From Bradyrhizobium sp. (GTDB lineage Bacteria > Pseudomonadota > Alphaproteobacteria > Rhizobiales > Xanthobacteraceae): a DNA stretch of 64,000 bases. A program made the translations under genes and the position numbers. Below, one piece after another: positions 54,611 through 64,000 of the stretch. The stretch covers positions 1 through 64,000 of the forward strand of contig NZ_DAIDJE010000114.1 in the NCBI RefSeq assembly GCF_027451485.1. The letters are read 5' to 3'. The number at the start of each line of letters is the position of its first letter. Within the stretch, counting starts at the first letter, position 1. The notes beneath the pieces are model-generated. The model did no database searches. It was not told the DNA's origin and saw only the letters and a list, made by a program, of their open reading frames with translations.

Positions 54611-54637
54611 ATGCGGCCGCCCTGACCTCGGCCGCAT
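54611..54637. repeat. Hairpin downstream of gyrB
   Basis: ATGCGGCC (54611-54618) pairs with GGCCGCAT (54630-54637) over an 11-base loop, 58 bases past the gyrB stop. There is no T tract, so terminator function is uncertain. Confidence 0.35.
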
Positions 54638-54694
54638 GGCGGCCTATCTCATCGAGCGATTCGAGGGACGATTCGCGCGATGAGGGGGCCATCA

Positions 54695-57214
<2,520 letters not shown>

Positions 57215-57357
57215 CTAGCGCAAAGTCTCGGCTCGCAAGGTGCTGAAAAGATAGGATTTTTTAAGGATTTTTCAAGCCCGCCAAGGGCCATTTCTGGGAG
57301 GCCGGGAAAGCGCGATTCGCTGGCCCCTTGGCGTCCTCTTCCAGCGCAGTCTTCGGC

Positions 57358-58494
57358 TCAGAGGGGCCGTCCAATCCGGCCGGAATCGACCCTGAAGATT
57401 TCGCCTTGCGAGCCGATGTCGGCAAATGCCGCTGGATCGGCGCCGGTCATCCAGACCTGCGCGCCGAGCTTGCCAAGCTCGGCAAATAGCGCGACGCGGC
57501 GGCCAGGATCGAGGTGCGCGACCACTTCGTCGAGCAACAATAGCGGCGTGATGCCGGTCATTTCCGCGACCAATTCTGCATGCGCCAGCACGAGGCCGAT
57601 GAGAAGCGCCTTCTGCTCGCCGGTCGAGGCCTCGCGCGCCGGCATGTTTTTCGGCGCATAGACCACCTGGAGGTCGGTGAGATGCGGACCATCCAGCGTA
57701 CGGCCGGCAATGGCGTCGCGCGGGCGATTGTCGCGCAATATCTGCCGGTAGCGATCCTCCACGGAGGTGGCGGGTTCCGACATCAGCGCGTTTTCCATCC
57801 AGCCGTCGAGCGCGATCCCGGCGGAAGGAAACGCCGAGGCCGCGCCGCGCGCCCGCAGCATCGCAGCCAGCCTGGCAGCGGTCTGGCCGCGCATCGCCGC
57901 GACCGCGACGGCCAGTTCGGCGGTTTCGCGCTCGATCGCGTCGCACCAGTGGTCGTCATAATTGCGCACCTCCAAAAGGCGGTTGCGCGAACGAAGCGAC
58001 CGGTCGAGCGCGGATACCCGCGCCGAGTGCTCGCTGTCGATGGCAAGCACCAGGCGGTCGAAAAAGCGCCGCCGCTCTGACGCCGGCCCCAAGAACAATC
58101 CATCCATCGTGGGCGTCAGCCACACCATGCGCAGGTGATCGCCGAAAGCGGTGGCGGAAGGCACCGGCTCGCGGTCGATGCGGCAGCGCCGGCTGACGGA
58201 AGAATCCGGCGCGGGTGGATCGATGCCAGTGCCGAGTGTCGCCAGTCCGAGCGCACCCTCGACCTCGGCGGAAACCGCCCACGAGCCGTCGCCCTGGTTA
58301 TCAGCTACGTCTTCCAGGTTGGCGCGGCGCAGGCCACGGCCGGGCGACAAGAACGAAATCGCCTCGATGCAGTTGGTTTTCCCGGCGCCGTTCGGTCCCG
58401 CCAGCACGACGACGTCGGCCTGCGTCGCCAGGCTCGCCGAGCGATAGTTACGGAAATGCGTCAGCGCGAGACGGTGGATGCGGGATGGGGTCAT
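57358..58494 (-). CDS. recF: DNA replication and repair protein RecF
   Basis: The 378-residue protein has Walker A GPNGAGKTNCIEAISFLSPG near residue 33, signature STGEQKALLIGLVLAHAELV and Walker B TPLLLLDEVVAHLD. It loads RecA at gaps and acts with RecO and RecR. The gene lies between dnaN (upstream) and gyrB. A hairpin separates it from dnaN. Confidence 0.95.
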   Translation of the reverse strand: MTPSRIHRLALTHFRNYRSASLATQADVVVLAGPNGAGKTNCIEAISFLSPGRGLRRANLEDVADNQGDGSWAVSAEVEGALGLATLGTGIDPPAPDSSVSRRCRIDREPVPSATAFGDHLRMVWLTPTMDGLFLGPASERRRFFDRLVLAIDSEHSARVSALDRSLRSRNRLLEVRNYDDHWCDAIERETAELAVAVAAMRGQTAARLAAMLRARGAASAFPSAGIALDGWMENALMSEPATSVEDRYRQILRDNRPRDAIAGRTLDGPHLTDLQVVYAPKNMPAREASTGEQKALLIGLVLAHAELVAEMTGITPLLLLDEVVAHLDPGRRVALFAELGKLGAQVWMTGADPAAFADIGSQGEIFRVDSGRIGRPL

Positions 58495-58504
58495 GGCGAG
58501 CTGT

Positions 58505-58538
58505 CATTGCCGGGCTGACCTGGTCGAGCCCGGCAATG
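58505..58538 (-). terminator. Perfect hairpin between dnaN and recF
   Basis: CATTGCCGGGCT (58505-58516) pairs perfectly with AGCCCGGCAATG (58527-58538) over a 10-base loop. It is in the 52-base spacer between the dnaN stop and the recF start. There is no T tract, so it is more likely an attenuating or mRNA-processing hairpin than a complete terminator. Confidence 0.5.
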
Positions 58539-58546
58539 GCAAGGTA

Positions 58547-59665
58547 TCACACCCGCATCGGCATCAGCACGTAAAGCGCGCCCTTGGAATCCTTGTCCTG
58601 CACGAGCGTGGGCGAACCGGGATCGGCGAGTTTCAACACCGCGACCTCGCCCTCGATCTGTGCGGCGATATCGAGCAGATAACGCGAGTTGAAGCCGATA
58701 TCGAGCGGATCGGAGGCGTATTCGACCTCGAGTTCTTCCGTCGCGCTGCCGGAGTCGGGATTGGTGACCGAGAGCACCAGCCGGCCCGCCGACAATGAGA
58801 GCTTCACGGCGCGGCCGCGCTCGCTCGAGATCGTGGAGACGCGGTCGACCGCGGCCTCGAAGTCCTTCTTGTCGACGATCAATTCCTTGTCGTTGTTCTG
58901 CGGAATGACGCGGCCGTAATCGGGGAAGGTGCCGTCGATCAGCTTCGAGGTCAGAACCACGTTGCCGATGCTGAAGCGGATCTTGCCGAGCGACAGTTCA
59001 ATCCTGATCTCAGCCTCGCTGTCCTCGATCAGCCGCTGCACCTCGCCGACCGTCTTGCGCGGGACGATGACACCCGGCATGCCCGCGGCGCCCTTCGGCT
59101 GCACCAGGTCGATCTGCGCCAGGCGATGGCCGTCGGTTGCGACCGCGCGCAAGGTGGCGGCCTTGGCGGTGCCGGCCGAATGCAGATAGATGCCGTTGAG
59201 ATAATAGCGGGTCTCCTCGGTCGAGATCGCAAACTGGGTGCGATCGATCAGCCGCTTGACGTCGGAGGCCGGAAGCGCGAACGAATGCGTCATCTCGCCG
59301 GCGGCAAGATCCGGAAAATCGTTTTCGGGAAGCGTTTGCAGCGTGAAGCGCGAACGACCGGCGCGGATCGCCAGCACCGAGCGGTCGCCGTCGCCTTCCA
59401 GCACGATTTGCGCGCCGTCCGGCAGCTTGCGCACGATGTCATAGAACATGTGCGCCGGAACCGTCGTGGAACCGGGAGTCGCCGTTTCGGCCGGCAACGT
59501 TTCGGTGATTTCCAGATCGAGGTCGGTGGCTTTCAGCGACAGCTGCGCACTCTCGGCCCGGACCAGCACGTTGCCGAGGATCGGAATAGTGTTGCGGCGC
59601 TCGACCACGCGATGGACGTGGCCCAGCGATTTCAGGAGTTGCGCGCGTTCGACGGTAACCTTCAT
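58547..59665 (-). CDS. dnaN: DNA polymerase III beta subunit (sliding clamp)
   Basis: The start at 59665 (MKVTVERAQLLKSLGHVHRV) is typical of rhizobial DnaN; the in-frame extension to 59872 lies in intergenic sequence. The 372-residue product has three clamp domains and ends with LVQDKDSKGALYVLMPMRV, the expected C-terminus. It tethers Pol III to DNA. It is 246 bases downstream of dnaA. Confidence 0.96.
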   Translation of the reverse strand: MKVTVERAQLLKSLGHVHRVVERRNTIPILGNVLVRAESAQLSLKATDLDLEITETLPAETATPGSTTVPAHMFYDIVRKLPDGAQIVLEGDGDRSVLAIRAGRSRFTLQTLPENDFPDLAAGEMTHSFALPASDVKRLIDRTQFAISTEETRYYLNGIYLHSAGTAKAATLRAVATDGHRLAQIDLVQPKGAAGMPGVIVPRKTVGEVQRLIEDSEAEIRIELSLGKIRFSIGNVVLTSKLIDGTFPDYGRVIPQNNDKELIVDKKDFEAAVDRVSTISSERGRAVKLSLSAGRLVLSVTNPDSGSATEELEVEYASDPLDIGFNSRYLLDIAAQIEGEVAVLKLADPGSPTLVQDKDSKGALYVLMPMRV

Positions 59666-59911
59666 TGTCCTAACCCGCCTGATCGAAGTTGGAAAAGCCC
59701 GGCGGTCTCGAAGGCGCGCCGCGGCGTTTGAACCCGAAGGCCGGTCAAGCTGGTTTCGATCGGCCCGCTCGGGGGGCCACAAAGTGGCGCGGATGGCGGC
59801 CGAGCGCAAGGGATGCGCGCCACCGTTCCCAACTTTTGAGGTTTTGCCCTGCCGCTGCTCTCGGAGCTCCATCCGCCCTCCCGACGCGGGGAAGGCAGAT
59901 GGATAATTGCC

Positions 59912-61351
59912 CTAGGATTCGTTTTGCAGCTGACGCTTGAGGGACTCGACCTCTTCGGACAGCGAGACGTCCTTGGTGACCAGTGCCTCGATCTTGCGCA
60001 CGGCGTGCAGGACGGTGGTGTGGTCACGCCCCCCGAAGCGCCTGCCGATTTCGGGCAGCGAGCGCAAGGTCAAGGTCTTGGCAAGATACATCGCCACCTG
60101 CCGGGGACGAACGACGTTCGCCGTACGCCGTGACGACAACAGGTCGGACCGGCTCACATTGTATTGCCGCGCCACCACCCGCTGAATGTCCTCGATCTTG
60201 ATCCGCTTGGGTTCCTGCGGCCGGATCAGATCGCGCACCTCGCGCTCGGCCATATCCAGCGTCACCGGCTGGTTGTTGAGCTTGGAGTGCGCGAGCAGGC
60301 GGTTCACGGCGCCTTCGAGGTCGCGGCCGTTATGGGTGATGGTGCGAGACAGATATTCCAGCACCTGTTCCGGAACGTCGAAGCTTGCATGATGAGCACG
60401 GGCAGAGGCGACGCGCGACTTGAGAATGCCGAGCCGCAATTCCTCGCCGAGCGAGCCCATTTCGACGACAAGGCCGCCGGCAAGCCGCGAGCGCACCCGG
60501 TCATCGAGGCTTTCGAGATCGGAAGGCGGGCGATCCGCCGCGATCACGACCTGGCGCCCGGCATCGATCAACGCGTTCAGCGTGTGACAGAACTCGGCCT
60601 GGGTGGATTTGCCTTGCAGGAATTGCAGGTCATCGATCACCAGCACGTCGATGCCGCGCAATGCTTCCTTGAAGGCGAGCGAGGTCTGCGTCTTCAGCGC
60701 GGCGACGAAGCCGTACATGAATTTTTCGGCCGTCAGATACAGCACCTTCCGCTCGCTGCCGGAATTGCCGGCCCAGGTCACGGCCTGAAGCAGATGGGTT
60801 TTGCCGAGACCCACGCCCGCATGAATGTAGAGCGGGTTGAACATCACGGGATCGCCGCGGCGCCCCTCGGCCACCTGACGGGCAGCCGCGTGCGCCAATG
60901 TGTTCGACCGGCCGATCACGAAGCTTGCAAAGGTCAGGCGCGGATCGAGCGGCGAGCCGCCAAGCGCGTCATGGCTGGCAGACACCGGCGCAGTCGCCAC
61001 CGCGCGCAACTCCGCGGTCGGGCGGCTGTCGGCACGTTCGACGCGGCGCGCATCGATCTGGGGCACCGACATATCCTTGACCGGCGCCGCGGAACGCATC
61101 GCGGTGCGTACGGAAAGATCGATGCGATGCACTTCGGGCATTTCGGCCTGCCAGCACGACAAAACGCGCTCGGCGTAATGCGCCTGGATCCAGCTCTTGA
61201 GGAAACGCGTCGGCACCGAAAGGTGGACGCTTTCATCATGCACGCTTTCCAGATCCATGCGCGCAAACCAGCTCGAGTAGACGTCTTCACCTACGCTCGA
61301 ACGCAACCGTCCTTTCACACGTGACCAACGATCCTGTTCCGTATTCGTCAT
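59912..61351 (-). CDS. dnaA: Chromosomal replication initiator protein DnaA
   Basis: The start at 61351 ([20 protein letters not shown]) gives 479 residues, the usual size. Domain I is followed by a short linker, the AAA+ domain ([20 protein letters not shown] with Walker [14 protein letters not shown] with Walker B) and the DNA-binding domain IV with signature [20 protein letters not shown]. DnaA binds oriC and opens it. The non-coding 1.2 kb upstream holds several GANTC sites. Confidence 0.96.
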   Translation of the reverse strand: MTNTEQDRWSRVKGRLRSSVGEDVYSSWFARMDLESVHDESVHLSVPTRFLKSWIQAHYAERVLSCWQAEMPEVHRIDLSVRTAMRSAAPVKDMSVPQIDARRVERADSRPTAELRAVATAPVSASHDALGGSPLDPRLTFASFVIGRSNTLAHAAARQVAEGRRGDPVMFNPLYIHAGVGLGKTHLLQAVTWAGNSGSERKVLYLTAEKFMYGFVAALKTQTSLAFKEALRGIDVLVIDDLQFLQGKSTQAEFCHTLNALIDAGRQVVIAADRPPSDLESLDDRVRSRLAGGLVVEMGSLGEELRLGILKSRVASARAHHASFDVPEQVLEYLSRTITHNGRDLEGAVNRLLAHSKLNNQPVTLDMAEREVRDLIRPQEPKRIKIEDIQRVVARQYNVSRSDLLSSRRTANVVRPRQVAMYLAKTLTLRSLPEIGRRFGGRDHTTVLHAVRKIEALVTKDVSLSEEVESLKRQLQNES

Positions 61352-62582
61352 TGCCTTAGACTTTTCTCTTGGGAGTTGAGAACTAATTCCGTGGTTGGTG
61401 GAACCACCGTGCGGTCGGAGCACGGGGGTGCCTCGTGTGAAGCTCGTTTTGGCCATGGCTCCGCCGTTCGGTGAAACGCCGTTGGGCAGTCCTGAAGGCT
61501 TTAAGGAAGCTTCGCGAGGCTAGCGCGTACTCGACGGTGTGTCCGGAGCTCGCGCCAGAGGCCGGCTATCGTCGGCCTCGGAAGCGTTGCCTGCTGCGGC
61601 CCAGTCTGATGCCGCGATGGCCAACGCCCTGTCGTCTAAAATCGAAACGGAATCAAAAATTCCAATGAATTTGCAAGTCATGCTACCTCCCCCTCTCGCC
61701 GCAACCAGGCGCAGCAAGTAGTCGCTCCAATTCATTTCAAACCGACCGGCTATAACTGAAACCGACAACAGCCCAGCTACGCCACTCGTTCCGCCCGTCT
61801 TCACTCACCTCTTGCACGCGCGCTTCGCTTTCCTTGCCGTCCAGGCTGCCGGTTCGACTGTCTCGTATTTCTCTATTTTCAGATGACGAAAACACGGATG
61901 CTTCGCCCTGAGAAATTTCGACACAGTTCTCCCTTGCCCATATTGCTATGGGCCTGAACCCGACGATCTCTTTGGAGAGCGTCGCTAACGCACACACCGC
62001 CGCCGATTTGCGCGTTCGCCCCCGTCTCAATCCGCGCTGGTCTCAAGGTCGTGGGCGCTGCGAACGCTCTTAGATGTACATCAAGCTTCGCTTCCCGCAA
62101 CGAAAATGATTCAGCGCAATTGCCTCGACAAGCGACTTGACGCTTGGCTCATTCAGCGCGCGACTTTTCTGCAAAGCCGCAACATTTTGAATCTGTGCAA
62201 AGATTCCAAGCTCGCCGTCGCCGTCACATTTCGCGCGGGCTGCCCAAAATAAATTCATAAATTGTTTACGTTTGGCCGCATCGGAGTCGAATTTTCCAAC
62301 AACTCATTTTCGCTATGCCGATAAGTGACTACGCAAACGTATTTTTTTTTGCTCGCCCTTGAAGGGTAACCCTCGGCGCTGCATCGCAAGCGATTGCGCG
62401 ACGATCCTTTCGAGCGTGCAATCTTGCAACACGCAAGCTGCACTTTCATTCCCCGTAATCGCACCGGCTTTTGCAACGGTCGCAGTCGGCGCGGACGAGT
62501 TTCTCGTGCGGGAAAAATGCAACGCGAAAAAAACAAAAGCCCGGCAAAGCCGGGCTTTTGCAGATCTTGTTTTCGATCAAAT
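61352..62582. other. 1.2-kb non-coding region between dnaA and rpsT, with clustered GANTC sites and an AT-rich patch
   Basis: No convincing gene: frames at 61737-62030, 62070-62258 and 62255-62671 lack protein character. Four GANTC sites lie within 181 bases (62108, 62189, 62202, 62284), and 62246-62272 is AT-rich (AAAATAAATTCATAAATTGTT). No canonical DnaA box (TTATCCACA) was seen; TTTTCCAAC near 62291 is the closest. It holds the dnaA promoter and leader, and possibly origin or regulatory elements. Confidence 0.5.
62534..62560 (-). terminator. Rho-independent terminator of rpsT
   Basis: A perfect 12-bp stem CAAAAGCCCGGC/GCCGGGCTTTTG with an AAA loop lies 23 bases past the rpsT stop, followed on the minus strand by seven T residues (AAAAAAA on the plus strand at 62527-62533). 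Confidence 0.9.
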
Positions 62583-62849
62583 TTATTTCGCCAGCTTGGC
62601 GATCTGATGCGCAAGGCGCGAGACCTTCCGGCTCGCGGCATTCTTGTGAATGATGTTGCGCTGCGCAGCACGCATCAGCTCCGGCTCGGCGCTTGCCATT
62701 GCCTTGAGCGCCGCGTTGCGGTCGCCGCGCTTGATCGCCTCTTCGACCGAGCGCACGGAAGTGCGCATTTCGGTCCGGCGCGATTTATTGATGACGGTGC
62801 GGCGGGCAATCTTGCGCGTCGCCTTCTTGGCGGAAGTCGTATTGGCCAT
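62583..62849 (-). CDS. rpsT: 30S ribosomal protein S20
   Basis: The 88-residue product begins [20 protein letters not shown] and is Lys/Arg/Ala-rich, ending [19 protein letters not shown]. The start at 62849 is the conserved MANT; the in-frame ATG at 62897 is not. S20 binds 16S rRNA early in assembly. It has its own strong terminator. rpsT next to dnaA is common in rhizobia. Confidence 0.96.
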   Translation of the reverse strand: MANTTSAKKATRKIARRTVINKSRRTEMRTSVRSVEEAIKRGDRNAALKAMASAEPELMRAAQRNIIHKNAASRKVSRLAHQIAKLAK

Positions 62850-63197
62850 GTTCTCAAATGTCCTTCGGCAGTGACCGATCGCAGGTGGGCGAAACAACGA
62901 CCCACGGTTTGCCTGATCGACGCTGATTGGTTTTCAACCTGCCCCGTCGAGAATGCCACTCCGGAAACGTAAGCTCGGGAAGCCATGCTCAAAAGAACAG
63001 CGGCGGCGAGATTGCGCCCGCCGCCAATTGGAGGGTGTTATAGAGGCCGCAAGGTGGAGCGTCAACGCCCTAACCCGGTCCGGGCGTGACGAAACCGAGG
63101 TCCGGGCGGCTCATAAGGCGCTGATGAGGTTGAATTTCCTGCAACCCGCCGTTAATGCCTGACTGCAATCGGACAACGCAAGACGAGTGGGTGACGC
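62850..63197. other. 348-base divergent intergenic region
   Basis: It separates rpsT (minus) from the small membrane protein gene (plus) and should contain both promoters. A 70-codon frame at 62953-63162 has no supporting features. Nothing else was recognised. Confidence 0.5.
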
Positions 63198-63515
63198 ATG
63201 ATCCGCGGCTTTTTCCGTCTGGTGGGACTGCTGCTGCTGGCCGGCGGGTTTGTCTTCATGGTTTACGACGGGGCGCGGTTCGTCGCCGATAACACCTTGC
63301 GCTTCACGCGGCTCGGCCAATTCTGGAATGACATCCATCAGTCGAGCCAGCAGGCCTTCCATGCCTGGATTGAACGGCTGTCGCCCTGGCTCTGGGACAA
63401 CGTGGTTCGCCTCATTCTCGACCAGCCGGTTTTCGCCGTCATGGCGGTGCTTGGCATTCTCCTGATGCTGCTGTTCCGGCCGAAGAAGCCGCTGATCGGC
63501 TACTCCAGGGACTGA
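63198..63515 (+). CDS. Small membrane protein of unknown function
   Basis: The 105-residue product has two hydrophobic segments (FFRLVGLLLLAGGFVFMVYD at the start and PVFAVMAVLGILLMLLF near the end) with a polar middle that includes RFTRLGQFWNDIHQSSQQAF. I recall similar proteins in Bradyrhizobium but know no function. It precedes msrA on the same strand by about 130 bases. Confidence 0.7.
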   Translation: MIRGFFRLVGLLLLAGGFVFMVYDGARFVADNTLRFTRLGQFWNDIHQSSQQAFHAWIERLSPWLWDNVVRLILDQPVFAVMAVLGILLMLLFRPKKPLIGYSRD

Positions 63516-63646
63516 TACGCCAAGGATCGAGACGGGCCGGCTGATCGCGGACTGCCGCCATGGCTCCGCGTAACGGCCCTGCCGGACTTTGCGTAACGAC
63601 CTATATAAAGGCCAGTTGCAGGCGTCCCGTTCCAAGGAGGAGATTC

Positions 63647-64000
63647 ATGCTGTTCATGCGCAAGTCCGCCACAATGCCGAGCGCCGCCGAGGCGCTGCCG
63701 GGCCGCTCCGAGCCGATACCGACTGCCGCGCGCCACTTCGTCAACGGCAATCCGCTGCTGCCACCTTATCCGGCCGGATTTGCGCAGGCCGTGTTCGGGC
63801 TCGGCTGCTTCTGGGGCGCGGAGCGCAAGTTCTGGGAGCTCGGCGATGGCGTCTTTGTCACCGCTGCCGGTTATGCCGGCGGCCACACTCCGAACCCGAC
63901 TTATGAAGAAGTCTGCTCGGGCCGTACCGGTCATACTGAAGTGGTCCTGGCGGTGTTTGATCCAGCGAAGATTTCCTACGATCGGCTCTTGAAGACATTC
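63647..64000 (+). CDS. msrA: Peptide-methionine (S)-S-oxide reductase MsrA (3' end outside the window)
   Basis: The gene runs off the right edge after 118 codons. AAGGAGGAG lies 5 bases before the ATG. The N-terminal extension (about 45 residues) precedes GCFWGAER with the catalytic Cys54, followed by [20 protein letters not shown] and [20 protein letters not shown]. MsrA reduces methionine-S-sulfoxide in oxidised proteins. The form with an N-terminal segment before GCFWG resembles the longer bacterial MsrA type. Confidence 0.9.
   Translation, partial: MLFMRKSATMPSAAEALPGRSEPIPTAARHFVNGNPLLPPYPAGFAQAVFGLGCFWGAERKFWELGDGVFVTAAGYAGGHTPNPTYEEVCSGRTGHTEVVLAVFDPAKISYDRLLKTF

Noticed and set aside
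62070-62258. 62-codon minus-strand frame in the dnaA-rpsT spacer
   Set aside because: No ribosome-binding site or recognised motif, and the surrounding 1.2 kb lacks coding character in every frame.
61352-62582. Chromosomal origin (oriC)
   Set aside because: No canonical DnaA boxes were visible, and I cannot compute GC skew; reported only as a candidate control region.
62953-63162. 70-codon plus-strand frame between rpsT and the small membrane protein gene
   Set aside because: Low-character basic sequence without a start signal; the space is the divergent promoter region.

Overview
The window reads as chromosomal DNA of a Bradyrhizobium-like alphaproteobacterium (Nitrobacteraceae: Bradyrhizobium, Rhodopseudomonas, Afipia). 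The evidence is high-GC coding, a GcrA-type cell-cycle regulator, a DUF4167 RNA-binding-like gene near prmC, a polyhydroxybutyrate module with PhaR, DnaA/DnaN/RecF/GyrB next to rpsT, Tad pilus pseudopilins, and several intergenic palindrome families that I recognise from Bradyrhizobium sequences. I see no rRNA, tRNA, CRISPR array, intact insertion sequence or prophage.

Layout. 0-3.6 kb: three Tad (Flp pilus) minor-component genes, with mutT between them. 3.8-12.6 kb: housekeeping genes (NDUFAF5-like methyltransferase, small ribbon-helix-helix-like protein, GcrA, ComF, glutaredoxin, nitrilase-family amidase, DUF1178, two drug/metabolite transporters, ubiG, a bacterial PH-domain protein, lysC). 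12.9-25.3 kb: ptsP-prfA, then an inserted block (MarR regulator, a stand-alone protein resembling the RNA polymerase alpha C-terminal domain, and a branched-chain amino-acid type ABC importer with a fused LivM-LivG subunit), then HIT, prmC and DUF4167. 25.4-34.0 kb: methyltransferase, gloB, a cupin, a transporter, then the PHB genes phaB, phaA and phaR, a structured non-coding repeat region, and several small genes including a phasin-like one. 34.1-45.4 kb: a degenerate-GGDEF/EAL protein, rpmF, mtgA, a farnesyl diphosphate synthase type gene, DUF1345, an NTF2-like protein, a CPA1 antiporter, an unlisted 37-residue membrane protein, an alpha/beta hydrolase, an MmgE/PrpD protein and DUF2867. 45.7-50.8 kb: a TonB uptake operon (DUF2946 protein, ExbB, ExbD, TonB, outer-membrane receptor). 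51.2-64 kb: a small secreted protein, a MurA paralogue with Asp in place of the catalytic Cys, a flavin monooxygenase, then gyrB, recF, dnaN, dnaA, a 1.2-kb non-coding stretch, rpsT, a small membrane protein and the start of msrA.

How parts fit together. PhaA and PhaB make (R)-3-hydroxybutyryl-CoA, PhaR is the divergently transcribed regulator, and a phasin-like peptide lies nearby. PrfA and PrmC are release factor 1 and the methyltransferase for its GGQ glutamine; in this genome they are separated by the transporter block. ExbB, ExbD and TonB form a dedicated energiser for the receptor encoded just downstream. dnaA, dnaN, recF and gyrB form the usual replication cluster on the minus strand.

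Most worth a second look: the MurA paralogue with an Asp active site (predicted fosfomycin-insensitive), the orphan alpha-CTD-like protein beside a MarR gene, the interruption of the prfA-prmC neighbourhood, the GANTC-rich dnaA-rpsT spacer, five related intergenic palindromes, and the 37-residue membrane gene. I did not find a clearly new multi-gene defence or mobile system. All assignments were made by reading the sequence; no searches were run.
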